Part shown: in pieces, positions 34,591 through 47,799 of the stretch
How the letters are laid out: each line of letters opens with the position of its first letter
Position numbering within the stretch: position 1 is the first letter of the stretch
From: Hyperoodon ampullatus
Taxonomy: Eukaryota > Chordata > Mammalia > Artiodactyla > Ziphiidae
Length of the DNA stretch: 64,000 bases
Assembly (NCBI GenBank): GCA_949752795.1
Contig: OX457061.1
Coordinates: 28,524,425 to 28,588,424 of the forward strand
Direction of reading: 5' to 3'
Translations under genes and position numbers: made by a program
The notes under the pieces: model-generated
The model's database searches: none
The model's input: the letters and a program-made list of their open reading frames with translations, nothing else
What the model was told of the DNA's origin: nothing

Positions 34591-34599
34591 TATATTTTT

Positions 34600-34850
34600 T
34601 AATTTTACAATGAAATATACACATAGAAAACCACACAAAATATGTATAGCTTATTCAGTTATTTTAAGTTACTATGAACAGTAACCCCAGGGATTCCCCA
34701 TGTGTCCCATCTCAATCACAACCCCTCTATTTCCATAAATAACCACTATCCTGACATTTATCTTATCTTTATTGGTTTTATCACCAGTGTGTTCATTTTA
34801 AATGTATAGTGTTCATTTTCAGACACTATAATTCAGTCTTACCCAAACAA
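34600..34850 (-). mobile_element. Ancient L1 3' UTR fragment
   Basis: CCCATGTGTCCCATCTCAATC, ACAACCCCTCTATTTCC and AACCACTATCCTGACATTT fit the reversed 3' UTR of old L1 subfamilies. Confidence 0.5.
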
Positions 34851-35435
34851 ACAAAAATACAAAGCAATTTTAATGTCTTTTAAGTCTCTTATAATCAATA
34901 GGTTTTCTGCTTGTGTCTTAACATGATTTTTCTTTTCCTTAAAGACCCTGAGGACATTTTGACCTGTAGAGTTTTCTGGTGTGGATTTTGTAGGTTGCTT
35001 ATTCTTGGTACACTTCCACTTGTTCTTCTGTCCTCTGTGTTTTCTGCAAACTGGCAGCTGGATCCAGAGACTTAAGATCCACGTCCAATCCTTTTGGCAA
35101 GTCTATTGGGAGTGCTCTTTCATTAAAATGTGCATAGTGTCAGTTTCACATTTTATGATGCTTGCAACTGTAGATGATCACATTTAGATCTAGTAATTAT
35201 TTGATATTGTAAACTAGTCATATTCTAATTCTGTCAATTCTTTTAAAATTTATTAATTGGAAAAGCTATTATAAAGACATGGTTTACCTTATCTACTATT
35301 TGATAAGCAAATGATACTATTCCTAGGATCCTAATCATAGGATTATTTCCCTGTATTTGCCAGTTTTCAAGATTACCATATTATTACTATATTCTCCTTT
35401 ATACCTTGTTTAATCCTACTTCTAAAAAGAGCTAT
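34851..35435. other. Unannotated intergenic DNA
   Basis: Nothing recognised. Confidence 0.35.
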
Positions 35436-35439
35436 CAAT

Positions 35440-36130
35440 CTTTATGTCAGTGTCTCTCCAGTCATTTTGATTATTCGAGGCTCTTTTTCTAGTACATTCC
35501 TCAGGAAGATCTGATATCAAAAATAATCTACTAGCTCTTCATATTGATAACAGTTTGTGTCCTTTATATAAAGTTAGTTTTGTTGGATATAAATCCTTCG
35601 TTCACATTTCCGTTCCTTGAGTTTCTTAAATATGTTTTTTCATTCTTTTCTGACATAAAACATCGTATTAAAAAGTAAGATGGTAATTTAATTCTCTGTC
35701 CTAATATGTCATGTACTGTGTTTTCTTAGACGCCCAAGAAATTTATTGTTTCTTTTTTTTAAACCAAGAAATTTTATTAGCATATACTATTCATTATTAT
35801 TTATTGATTTATTAGAATATTGCTATTCATCATTCTGGCTTGATATTCTGAAACACATGATAAGTTCATCAAATCATTTTTTATTTTAGAAACTTTTCTG
35901 CAATTATAGTTTGCAGTATTTGCTGTTTCTTTGCATTAAATTGATTTTCTTCTTGAGGAAATCGTATCTTAAATAGTTGTTACTTTCTCTCAAAACATTT
36001 CTATCTCTCTTTTTTTTTTTGATTTAAAAGATTTCATCCTTTATACCTTAGCATTTTTTCCCTTAAATCACAAGGGTATTTATTCAGTCCTGTGTTTCTT
36101 TTTGTTTGAAGTCATTTTCTGAAAAAAAAA
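35440..36130 (-). mobile_element. Possible ancient L1/HAL1 ORF1-region relic, left part
   Basis: GTTTTGTTGGATATAAATCC and the blocks after it resemble the reversed ORF1 region of old L1 or HAL1 elements. Similar T-rich sequence continues at 36490-36900 after the young L1 fragment. Divergence is high. Confidence 0.4.
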
Positions 36131-36139
36131 AAATTATTT

Positions 36140-36487
36140 CTTCTTTTTTTTTTTTTTATTAGTTTCTGCTTTATAACAAAGTGAATCAGTCATACATATA
36201 CATCTGTTCCCACATCCTTTCCCTCTTGCGTCTCCCTGCCTCCCACCCTCCCTATCCCACCCCTCCAGGCGGTCACAAAGCACCGAGCTGATCTCCCCGT
36301 GCTATGCGGCTGCTTCCCACTATCTATCTACCTTACGTTTGGTACTGTATATATGTCCATGCCTCTCTCTCGCTTTGTCACAGCTTACCCTTCCCCCTCC
36401 CCATATCCTCAAGTCCATTCTCAAGTAGGTCTGTGTCTTTATTCCTGTTTTACCCCTAGGTTCTTTATGACATTTTTTTTTCTTAAA
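36140..36487 (-). mobile_element. L1 3' UTR fragment (short-tail type, like L1-A)
   Basis: A T-run is followed by TTAGTTTCTGCTTTATAACA and then near-identical L1-A 3' UTR, up to about the ORF2 stop. The 3' end has the same shortened form as L1-A. The pyrimidine block at 36234-36266 is the complement of a G-rich, G4-prone tract. It is 5'-truncated. Confidence 0.92.
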
Positions 36488-36489
36488 TT

Positions 36490-36900
36490 TTTTTAATTTC
36501 TTTTATCTTTAATTATTTTATTTCTAATTCTATTTTGAATTCTGAACATTTCTGAGATTTTTTCCAATTCTGATTTTTGTTGTTCTTTCATCTTTTGTAT
36601 TATTTTCTTAATGTCATGAAAGAGGAGGTTCAGTTTTTATCTACTTCATAGTAATGTCTTTTATGGTCTGTAGGGATGTTATTCTGCTCCTAATTTTCCT
36701 TTTCCTTACATTAATTTTGCATGGGATTTGGCCTTGATACCATTTCTTCATTTTTATGTGAATTTAGTTTTCCTGAACGTTACTCTGAGGTTCAGGGTAA
36801 TGTTTTTAACTTCACAGATCTTCCCCTTCTGCTGTTTTTGTATATTGTTCCAAACTATGGACATTTTGTCATTTTTCTGCTCAATTCTAATTCTACTCCC
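36490..36900 (-). mobile_element. Possible ancient L1/HAL1 relic, right part
   Basis: T-rich sequence with TTTTTTCCAATTCTGATTTTTG and TTCTTTCATCTTTTGTATTA resembles reversed old L1 ORF1 coding sequence. Low certainty. Confidence 0.3.
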
Positions 36901-37095
36901 ATCAGTTTCTCCTCACTGTGAGCTTTCATCTTGGGAGAGAACCCTGGAAGTTTGGACACCAAAGGAGTTCAAATGATATTTTTGGGTTGTGAGATTAAAG
37001 TGCCTCATGTTTCAATCTCAATCTCTCTCTTTCTGTCTTAGTGTGTCACCATGAACTCACATATTTGTTTTTGTTGAATGTGTTATAATCTATCC

Positions 37096-37129
<34 letters not shown>

Positions 37130-39840
37130 TGATGCACAAATTGTCCCTACTTTGACCAGTAGGAGCCTCTTCAAGCCAGCTCTGTGACCTATTGACTTGA
37201 CCCTATTAATCTTTGAGCATATTTTTGTTTTCTGGCAGATTTTCCTTCACTACATCAGATCTATAATCAACCATTTCTCTAAGGATCCCTGGGCTCCTTT
37301 TATATTGGGAAATGGTATATAGAATCTAAGATGTGTGATGTAGTTTTACTTATTGCTACTAAAATGCCATTGCTTTCAAGCCTTTTCTGTGGACAGAGCT
37401 GGAAAAAAATCATATTATAAATACATGATAAAATGGACATATATATTTATTGTTTATATACATATGTGTTATATAGTATATGTATAATGTTATGTATATT
37501 TTTTAAAATCATGAACTAATACTATTTCCCAATAAAATAAAAATGACAGGGTTCCTCTTTACCTTTCACCATTCCATTTTTCTGCCTACCTTGTTCAAGA
37601 ATGGAAACCTTGATTCACACTAACTCTGTTTTGCATAATAACATGTTGCAGCATACACATTATCCTGAAATGACTTAAGTGAGTGCTTGTCTTGTATGTA
37701 TATAGAGCTTCCCTAGTGGAATAGGTTAAATTTTTTTTAAACGATCCAAGGAAAAGAATGTTCTAATGGTATGTGAATTAATGCTTATGGCTTAGGATAC
37801 ATTTTATGTTGGCAGGAGCATCATATGTGACCTCACAAACACCTCAAACTACTTAGAAGTGAAAATAATGTGCCCTAGTTAAGTAGTCCTGGTTACGAGG
37901 AAGAAATTGATATTGTAGATACATGTGAAAAGTCTACATAAAAATATTTCATGAAAATGAATTAAAACATCTATATTTCTGAATAATATATTTAAATTTA
38001 TTATATACTATGAATTAAGATATTTTATATGCTATAAGTTTTCAAAAATATAGGTACATATATACATGTTTATTTATAGTTACTAATGCATTAAGTAGAT
38101 ATATTACCCTATCGTCCATATCCCTTAAGTTTATATATTCAAGTTAGTGAAAGTAAAAGTTGTTTGACTTTTGTCATTGGTGAAATGAGGATATAAGTAA
38201 TCATAAATAAGATTTATCATTTTTATTGCCTGTACTATTTATTTTTCTTTATTCTTCCTAAAGATTGATTAGAAGTTTCTGTGGCAGTGATCATGTCTTA
38301 AATATCTTCATCATCCTCACAACACCTGGACACATAGTAAATAATTCAGTATAACAAGTTGATATGAACTACACATTGGAGACTGTGTGAAAGTTGTCGT
38401 TTTCATTGTGTGGTCTGACTAGTAAGCTTGAGATTTTTTTTTCCATATGATGATTAGGTGACTGTGGATTTGATTTGTCTATTTTTTTCTATAATCCCTT
38501 CAGGCACATATTACTCAGTGCCCTTTGATGGCTTTTTCCATTTCAGACTCTTTTGAAATAGCCTCCCTCACTTTTTAGGCTCTGTCAATATTTCTTATTT
38601 AAGTTTAACTCCTTAAAGTTATTTGGGGAATAGTTTTCAGAGAAGCAGATTTTCTAAAGAATGTTGTTTCATTTCTACAAGGACAGTTTATATTTTTACA
38701 GTGGTCTTAAACTACAGTATTAAACTCCGTTTTTAATTGTTCTTTTTAATAGCCCTACATACTGTTTGTCTGGAATCTAGAATATTTATTCTGTAATAAA
38801 CTGGATAAATTCTTATGCTCTAAGCTATATTCTGTAGAGACTCAATTTTTTTTTTACAAAATATAACGTAAAACAATACTTTCTGGTTGAAGAATCAGAT
38901 GTATAGCTTATCTGAGTAATTATAAAATAGTGCATGAAACAAAGATGATTATAAAATAGTGCATGAAACAAAGATGATCTTGTAAAACTAACATAAGGCC
39001 ATGAATTTTCCTTTATGGTGAAAATTCTTTTTCCCTGATTAGAGGAAACAGACCAGCAACTATAATAAAGCACTTTATCCACTTTACATCTTGACTTTAA
39101 AACTGACAAAAGATGAAAACAAACTTGGGTGTGGAAGATGTTCTGCTAGTTCACAACTGAGAGATGGTTTTGCAAACCAAATAATGTTTAACCTGGAAAA
39201 ATCTACAGTGGGCTAGAGTCAATTAGGAATCAATTGGAAAAAAGTGAGATAATGATGAATAGCTAGATATTTAGAACTAATCTTTAGTTATTTATAGTAA
39301 TACTGTGATCACAGAGTAAAAACAGTCAGCTATTGATTTTCCATGTAAAGAGTTAAAAGATATTTCTGCAACCTCTGTATATCCAAAAATGATTTCTTTT
39401 GTTGCATTTACCTAACAAATGTAAGTTTCTGGTCCAAAGCACCCATTTTCCTGGCTAACCCTGAAACCAAGGTATATATTCTGCAGCGTACTTAAAATGT
39501 TTCTTTCCCTTGACAAACTTGATCTCATAGAATGTATTCTTCTATATTTTCTTACTATAGGCCATATAGTATGAGAATGAATAATAGAACATTTACCTTA
39601 TTCCTTGTCCTTAGGACATATAACTCCCGGTAACATATAAACTCCCTCTTAACTTCAGTGAATCAAGTTTTCTTTTCTTTCTTTTCTTTTTTTTTTTTTT
39701 AGCTCTTTTCTTGTGGCATCTTATTAGATCCTTCTATATTCAGAATCTATTTATGTATTGAGTGCCATTTTGCTAGGCATATATAGAAAATCTAAAATGA
39801 AAATCTAAATCTGAAATAAAGTAAAATAAAGAAATTAAAC
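36901..39840. other. Unannotated stretch with microsatellites
   Basis: A perfect (TTA)n run lies at about 37099-37129, and very AT-rich DNA at 37400-38100. A tandem duplication is listed separately. No gene was recognised. Confidence 0.4.
38919..38976. repeat. Perfect 29-bp tandem duplication
   Basis: A 29-bp unit starting ATTATAAAATAGTGCATG occurs at 38919-38947 and, identically, at 38948-38976. Confidence 0.95.
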
Positions 39841-39844
39841 AGAA

Positions 39845-40680
39845 AACATCATCCAATTAAAAAAAAATGGGAAAAGACTTAGTTCACCAAAGGAGGCTAT
39901 ATGGGAGGCAGTTCACCAAAGGAGGCTATATGGGAGGCAGTTTAACACATGAGAGAGTTCATTGTCATTAGCCATTAGAGAAGTGCAAATTAAAGCTATG
40001 CCATGATGAACACAACTACACATCTATTAGAATGGCTAAAATAAGAAGTCCTGACAATGCCAAGTGCTAGCAGGTTTGTAGAGCAAATAGAAGTCTCATG
40101 CATTGTTGGTGAGTGCTCAAAATGGTGTAGATATTCTGCAAACATTTTGGCATTTTCTTATAAAATTAAATGTATACTTAGCATATGTCCTAGAAACCCT
40201 ACTCCCAGGTATTTTCTCTAGAAAGATAAAAACATGTTCACACAAAAAATCTGTACACAAATATGTTTAACAACCCCATTAATTTTCAAAAACTGGAAAC
40301 AATCCAAATGTGCTTCAATAGGTGTGTTAATAAACTGTGGCACATCTGTAAAATACTCAGCAATATAAAGGAATGAAATATGACATACAAAAATTTGAAT
40401 GAATCTCAAAGACACTAAGCTATATGAAAGAAACAAGTCTCGAAAAGTTACATTCCTTTTGCATAACGTTCTGGAAAAGGCAAAATTACAGAGAACAGAT
40501 CAGTGGTTACCAGGGTTGGGAAGTTGGTACTACTACAAAGGGTTGGTATGAGAGTTTTTTGGGCTTTTGGAATCATCCTGTATCTTGATTGTAGTGGTAG
40601 TTACATGACTCTGTACATGTCTTAAAATTCATAGAACTGTATATAAAAATCAATTATATGATAATTAAAAAAAATCAAAG
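39845..40680 (+). mobile_element. Ancient L1: ORF2 C-terminus and 3' UTR
   Basis: Diverged forms of conserved blocks appear in order: TCATTAGCCATTAGAGAAGTG, TGCATTGTTGGTGAGTG, TGGAAACAATCCAAATGTGC, AAACTGTGGCACATCTGTA, and a 3' UTR with CAGTGGTTACCAGGGTTGG and CATGACTCTGTACATGTC. No open frame is left. Confidence 0.85.
39881..39938. repeat. Perfect 29-bp tandem duplication
   Basis: A unit beginning AGTTCACCAAAGGAGGC is at 39881-39909 and repeated identically at 39910-39938; a partial third copy (AGTT) follows. It lies within the ancient L1 piece, so it arose after that insertion. Confidence 0.95.
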
Positions 40681-40689
40681 AATGAAACA

Positions 40690-41676
40690 TGAACCCTTAG
40701 GCCTCAAGTTATGTGAATCAACTATTTCCTTAGAATATGTATGAACCTTACTAAAAGTGTCCTGAAGCAATTTATCAGGGTGACTTGATACTTGGAAAAG
40801 GGAGACACCTGGACCTTCTGGGGATCATTGGTTACCAAATCTCAATATACTCTTATTACTAGACATCCAGAAGTCCTCTATTGTTCACCAGTCATAGCAG
40901 GACTCTATGGAGCTCAGAGGATGGATGGAGTTTGGGTCTAATTGTGTCTTACAGGGCTGTATGGGGCCAAGGACCACACAGTGGTTATTTCCCCATTTTC
41001 AAAATGTAGAGTAGAAATATATATACTTAGAACTGCAGAATTCATACACTGATTTCTGACTGATGGAGCAAGTGCTGTTTTCTCCACCATGCCATTATCT
41101 TCACTGATCATGATGTAACAAAGCTAACTTCTTGGGGCCCTACAATTTCAATTTTCATCTCCTCAGCTGAGATGAAACCTGAGATAGCTACAAGTTCTAG
41201 TGCTTTGCTTTCTCTTTGGTCTCTATGCCATACCTCTAGTTGGTATATGACCTTATGGAAATTACTGATAGAGAAGGTTGGGCTCATCGCCCCAAGGTGT
41301 TTCCTTTTTTTTCCCCTCTGGATCTTGGATCATCAAGTCCTCAAGGTCGTGGTTGCTCTCCCATGCAATGCCTTCAAAGATCTGTCTTGTTGTTGGTAGT
41401 GGTAGTGGTAGTACTTTTTCATTTAAAAAAAATCTAATTCTTATAACTATTCCTGGAAGGTTGGTTGGGGAATTTTAAAATGCCAGTAAATTTGCTTTTG
41501 TTACAAAAGAAAATAGTAGTGCACCTGTTCTCATCTGTAGATTAGCAGAAGTTGCTGTATGAGTATCACATGGATGCCCTAAATCCACTGAGCATTGGCT
41601 GGGTTGCCTTGCCACACTGTGACTGCCATCTCACCTGCTCTGTAGGCTCCTCTGGCTCTTGCCAACATTTGCCTGC
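40690..41676. other. Left flank of the ERVL relic, unresolved
   Basis: Possibly more retroviral internal sequence, but I could not match it to a domain. Runs of GTAGTG lie at 41395-41412. Confidence 0.3.
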
Positions 41677-44130
41677 AGGCTGTCAGTTTTGAGTGGGACA
41701 AGAGCAAGAAAAATCTTATATCAGGTCCAGGCTGTGCTACAAGCTGCCCTACAACCTGGGTCCTTCTGAGTCAGAACACCCAAGTATATTGGAAAGGTCT
41801 ATGGCAAACAGAGATGCTGTATGGAGCCTCTGGCAGTCATTAATAATATCCCCAGGGCTTTGGAATAAATCACATCATCTTATACAGACAGTATATTCTC
41901 CATTTGAAAGCAGCTTCTATGGATGAAAACACCAAAGACTGAACATGTGATTATTGGACACCAAATAACAATTTGAGTCAAACTAATTATCATGAAATAC
42001 ATCTTAATAATGCATTTACATGCACTGGACCCTGATTTTGCATTTCACTGTGAAAGAGAAATGCTTTACAGGAGTCAGCGCTCAAGCCAGTTGAGAAAAT
42101 TCCAGGAAATGACACAAGCAGATGCATTTTCTTATGATACCTGCTCCCATTGCCTTACTGCCTCTCCCTGGACCCATTTTTCACAGGGAATTCCCTATTA
42201 TATGTTAATGGGGAGGAAAAAGTGATGAATTTGTATACTTTGCAAGCACCTGCCAGAAGTGGTTGGTTGCTGCTTTATATCCTTGAGAATCGTCCCCAAA
42301 GAGTTGATTCCTATTGAGCATATCTCTGGATGTTATATTTGGTTGTCTACGTCTTGTGGAAAACTGTTGCTTGAGGTGTGCATTATCCTGCTTCATGAGC
42401 AATTGCTAATAGCTTGGCTGACTGATGAGGAATTTAAAGACCAAGATAGGAAAACTGATGACAAGGAGGTTTCAAGGAGAAGTATGTGAATGGACCTCTC
42501 CGATTAGGCATTTTTATGACCTACATAATTGCTACCAGAGTGCATGTATTATTAGAGGGGGCTCTTAATAACATAAGTTGTTTTTGGATGGCATCTTTCT
42601 CATGGCCTCCCCCAAGCCTTCTGATGTTTGCTCACTGAGTCTATGTACAAAGTGGTCATAGTCTCAGAGATTAAGGCTATAGCAGTCACTGTAAGTGCCT
42701 TGCCAATATGCCTTGGATCCTACCTCTTCAGTGTGTTTAGATGACTTCAAACTGCTGACATCTGCATCTGTGCCTAAACATTTTTTCTGGCCTTTCTTTT
42801 CATACATGCATCAGACCAAAATTTCTTGGGAATTAATACCACCGAGAGTAGATTTCAATGAATGATTGATGGGAATTGTATAAATACTTCAGCTCCTTCA
42901 TAGTAAGATGGATCAGTTCTAAGGTGTGTGTTTTATAATTTTTCTCAGAGTTTTCCCTTGAATTAAGCTCCATTTGCCCATTGTGGTAGCTGCCTTAATA
43001 ACTCAGCCCTTATTGGCTTTTTTTCCCTGCATCACTTTACCATTCCATGGCTGTTTTTCCTGCGTCTCCTAAACAAGCCACTTGTATTGCTGCCATTTTA
43101 TTAGTCTTTTTTTCCAGGGGCACCAAAGCTGTTTTGGCTACTACTACTACTGAGTACCTGATTTTCCAACGATAGAGGTCAAGGCTAAATCTACAGCATG
43201 TCACCATTTCCTGTGGATTCCAGGAATGATGATTACATTAGACAGTGTTCATTATGGAGGGGATAGTGATGTTATACAGAATAAAAACATATTCCTGGTA
43301 AATATTTGCTATCTAAACAAAAAGCTCTTTTGCCAGCACCATATTTAGGGCTTTACAGAATGTTTTATCCATTGACATGGTTTCTCACACAAAAAATCTC
43401 TGCTAAGGGCATAGTCTGGAATTATGGCAGTGGTTTACAACCATAGAATTCATTAGTCCTACTCTGTATTCCACTAATAAGAAGAAATTAGATTGATATT
43501 AGAGCGAAATGGCTTGCTTAAGACTTGGTTATGGTATCAGCTGGAAGATAATATCTGAGAGATATGTATACTATCCTAAAAGACTCAGTAATGTCTTACA
43601 CCAGAGACCAGTTATCTCATAGCGAGAACACACAGGTTTGAAACCAAGGGATGAAAATGTGTGACCACTCTACTAAATACAGTACTTAATAACCCACTTC
43701 AGGATTTTTGCTACCTGCCTAAATCCCTTTTGGCACTGGTCAGTTTGAAGGTCCTTGTGTCCAAGGGAGTAATTTTCCCATCAGTGGGCATAATTATGGT
43801 TCTACATAACTATTGATAAAAGCTGAGAATGCCGCCTGCTTTTTGGGGCTCCTCATTCTTCTGAACCAATGGATAAAGAAGGAGTCAGTGTGACTGACTC
43901 CAGTTACCAAATGGAAATGTAGCTTCTGGTATATAGTGGGAACAAGGAAGACTACTTCTAGCACACAGAGGATCTACTGAGACATCTTTCAGTATTCTCT
44001 TGCTGATTTGCCTTGATCACTGGAAAACTAGAGCAAGATACTGGAAGAGACTGATGATTACATGGAATGGGCAGTAAAAGTAGAGAGTTGTGATTAAGTT
44101 AGGCTTCATGATCAGCTACAGAAGTAGTGA
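41677..44130 (+). pseudogene. ERVL-type endogenous retrovirus pol relic
   Basis: The sequence follows the pol order of the ERVL group. A connection region after the reverse transcriptase lies at 41677-41930. RNase H-like sequence follows to about 42640, including a block ending ATGGACCTCTC near 42490. The start of integrase lies near 43130-43260, with its zinc-binding and early core part. The last part of pol, toward the dUTPase-bearing end typical of ERVL, runs to about 44130. Frameshifts and stops are throughout; the longest open stretch is 77 codons. I saw no gag and no LTR at either end. The match is from recall of the family and should be confirmed by a profile search. Confidence 0.65.
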
Positions 44131-45640
44131 CTTAAACACATTTGTTTTATGCTCATTATTGTTTCTTCCTTCTACATGTTTTTCCTGAGTTACTTTATAT
44201 AAAGAGCATTGCTGGCAGCTAATATTTTTGGTTTCATATGGGAATCTGTCCAAACTGAAATAATCTCACAATTATAGAGTAGTTGATAGGAATTTTTGTG
44301 CCTCCTATTTTGAGAATACAAAATTTTATTTGGAAAAATGACAGTAAATCTTAGGGGCAAAAATAGTAATGATACACTGGATCCTCCCTGTTATTTTCCC
44401 TAAACCACCACACATTTGTAATTAATTTTTAAAAACTCTTCTCATATACCCAGTTTGAGTGTGCATCTGTTTTCTGCTTGGACCCTAATGGATATACTGT
44501 TGGAAGTCATACTTTCAGAGGAGGAATATGTATAGATTATGCAAAATGTTAACCTCTCATTGAGACATAATACAGCTTATTGTACTAGTTCAATATTTTT
44601 CAAAATGTTTATTTTTCAAAATTTTTACCACCACAGTTTTGAACCCTCCCTTTTCTATAGAAAATTGTTTCTGAGTTCTATCACATCTGAGATTGTTTTG
44701 GTTTTATGTGAGTTCCTTCTGTGTCTTTTATCTTCTGCTAGATTACAGATATATTAAGGGCAGATTTTACATCTTGTATGGATGTTCATAAAAGCATGTA
44801 ACCTACTTGATAAGCATGAATAAACGTTTAAGCTATAAATGGAATTATCCCCAAAACATAATCAGGAGAATGAGGTATATTAGGAGGAACAAACTTTGGA
44901 ATAATGAGATTGACAGTTCCTCCCTTCAATGTAGAATGTTTTGGTTTTGAATAAAAGAACCCATCTTAGGAAACATCTCCATTGTTTAGAAACAATGGAG
45001 TATCTTTGTCAGATGATGTGAACATTTATAGCCTCCAGTAGTCATGAAGAGGTCTGAAAGAAGATGATTGTATTTTACTCATAAAGCTTATTTAAATATT
45101 AAAATACTTCCTTAGTATAGGAGGAACTTTGCATGGTTTGATGAATTTCTTTATCATTATTTAGTTATTTCTTTTTCTTCCAGGCCCCAGAGTATGATAA
45201 ATACACCAAGTAGATTGAATTGTCATAAGCCACTTCAAGCTTGGTTCTGTTTCATTTTGACATAAACCCCAATTAGGGTGTACAGTAAAAGTATAAATAT
45301 GTGTTACTATGTTGTGCTTTTATACCAATATAATAACTTACTATGTTGTGTGGTTATCAATTTGATAACAGTTAAGCTTATTTTTCTATTTGTATTCTAA
45401 AAAATTTAGGGTTTGTTCTTTTAATCCTTTTGACTTCGTTTTTAGGATTTGTGAAACATTAACATGTTTGGAAAAGCCAAAATTATACAAAAGACTATAC
45501 CTAGAGAAGTGTCACCCCTATTTCTTACTCCTCCACCCTCCCCTCACTCATCTCCCGCAGGTGACAATTGCCCTACGTTTCTAACCCTTTATATGTTTCT
45601 TTAGTTAAAAGAAAGAAACTGGGCATATACAGTTTTCCCC
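44131..45640. other. Unannotated intergenic DNA
   Basis: It could hold a 3' remnant of the ERVL copy, but no LTR was recognised. No gene was seen. Confidence 0.35.
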
Positions 45641-45666
45641 TTTTTAAACAAATTGAGGTATAATAT

Positions 45667-46476
45667 GTAGATTGCTTTGGGTAGTATAGTCATTTTCACA
45701 ATATTGATTCTTCCAGTCCAAGAACATGGTATATCTCTCCATCTGTTGGGATCATCTTTAATTTCTTTTGTTAGTGTCTTATAGTTTTCTGCATACAGGT
45801 CTTTTGTTTCCCTAGGTAGGTTTATTCCTTGGTATTTTATTCTTTTTGTTGCAGTGGTAAATGGGAGTGTTTCCATAATTTCTCTTTCAGATTTTTCATC
45901 ATTAGTGTATAGGAATGCAAGAGATTTCTGTGCATTAATTTTATATCCTGCTACTTTACCAAATTCATTGATTAGCTCTAGTAGTTTTCTGGTGGCATTT
46001 TTAGGATTGTCTATGTATAGTATCATGTCATCTGCAAATAGTGACAGTTTTACTTCTTCTTTTCCAATTTGTATTCCTTTTATTTCTTTTTCTTCTCTGA
46101 TTGCTGTGGCTAGGACTTCCAAAACTGTGTTGACTAATAGTGGTGAGAGTGGACATCCTTATCTCTTTCCTGATCTTAGAGGAAATGCTTTCAGTTTTTC
46201 ACAATTGAGAATGATGTTTGCTGTTGGTTTGTCGTATATGGCCTGTATTATGTTGAGGTAGGTTCCCTCTCTGCCCACTTTCTGTAGAGTTTTTATCATA
46301 AATGGGTGTTGAATTTTGTCAAAAGCGCTTTCTGCATCTATTGAGATGATCATATGGTTTTTATTCTTCAATTTGTTAATATGGTGTATCACATTGATTG
46401 ATTTGCATATATTGAAGAATCCTTACATCCCTGGGATAAATCCCACTTGATCATGGTGTATGATTCTTTTAATGTA
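45667..46476 (-). mobile_element. L1 fragment limited to the reverse transcriptase region
   Basis: It is close to L1-A 5328-6153 in sequence, and both ends fall inside ORF2. Read on the minus strand, it has lesions near 46430 (TAA) and 46160 (TAA for a Gln or Gly codon), then opens 173 codons from 46122 with an intact FADD box (46027-46038). There is no L1 3' UTR or poly(A) tail; instead the 3' side abuts about 25 nt like an old L1 3' end (TTTTTAAACAAATTGAGGT at 45641-45660). It is non-coding today. Confidence 0.85.
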
Positions 46477-47790
46477 ACACTTCTTTTTTCATACCGATTA
46501 GAAAGAAGTTCTGTTCACTAGTAATGTTATGAAATGTTTAGCCTATGGGAAAGAAAATAATGAAAGGATTCCTCGGTACAAAAACTTTTGGGATCATTGC
46601 CTTAATGATAACTATGTGCTAATAATTATTTTTAGAAGAACTGACTGGTCTGCTTGATCTTTCTGAGAAATGAGTCTTCTAAAAATAAATGTCATTGCAA
46701 GAATATTACCTATATATTTAATAATGAAATAGAAATGAAAGCCAATATAATTTTATTCTGTCAAAAAGTAGTAACAAATAACAGTAGGCTTAAGTTTATA
46801 TATCTTTAAAAATACTGTTTACCCAAACAGAACATATGAACTATTTTGGTCACCTTTAGTAAGTAATATGCTGTTAAATATCTTTAACAATTTATTAGCA
46901 CTGATAAAAGCATAAATGACAATATCTAATCTCTTCTATGTATCTGTAGTGGTGGTGAAAGTTTTGTTGTTTTTGTTTGAGTTCTGTTTTATTATTTATA
47001 TTCCATCTGCTTTAGAAAGGAATTTGAAGTCATTTATCAAAAAAAAAAATGGCATACCAAAAAGCAAAACCAAAACACACCTTAGAGGACATCAGTTAAA
47101 GAAGGTGAAGAGGGAAAGTGAGGAATAAATACAATAGGGTACCTAAATTAAAGGAATATCATTAATTCTGGGCTTCCTTATAATACAATAAAGAAAACAC
47201 TGAGTTATATACCACTTAATAAATAATCATTTCTCTTTTTTCTACACATATTTTCTTGCCCAACACATATTTAAACTGAATTACCATAAAGCTGGGTTTC
47301 CTAACAAACTGGAATGCATTTTTAAAATGGTAAAGATCCTGAAAATTGCTGATTTACAGCATTTATGAAAGTTATATGACATGTTTAGTTGTGATGATTT
47401 AGACATATATTTTAAGATATGCCAAATAAGTGGAATCCATTCAAAAGATGACCGCAAAGTTGGAAACATATTTTTGATGAAAGCAGAAGATGAGCAGATG
47501 CAGTCTTTTGTTTGTGATTTCACTCTAAGTCAATCAGGTGAAGATACAGCACTAAACAAATTTAGTCTAAATCCACAGAGAATGAGCAATATAAAAGGGT
47601 CCTTCTACACTGGTTATCTTTGTTTGGCTTATGATATTACACTGAAAGGAATATGAAATTGAAAATCTTTCAGAGATGAGTGACCAGAAGAGAATAGAAC
47701 TGAAAGCTAACTCAAGGAACTTCTTCTCTTTGTATCATATTCCACTTCCAGTCCATTAGGAGAAACGGTTGGCTCTACCTTTAAAACATA
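46477..47790. other. Unannotated DNA with two small open frames
   Basis: A 91-codon plus-strand frame (47381-47656) has no motif that I recognise; without homologs it should not be called a gene. Confidence 0.35.
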
Positions 47791-47799
47791 CCCAGAATC

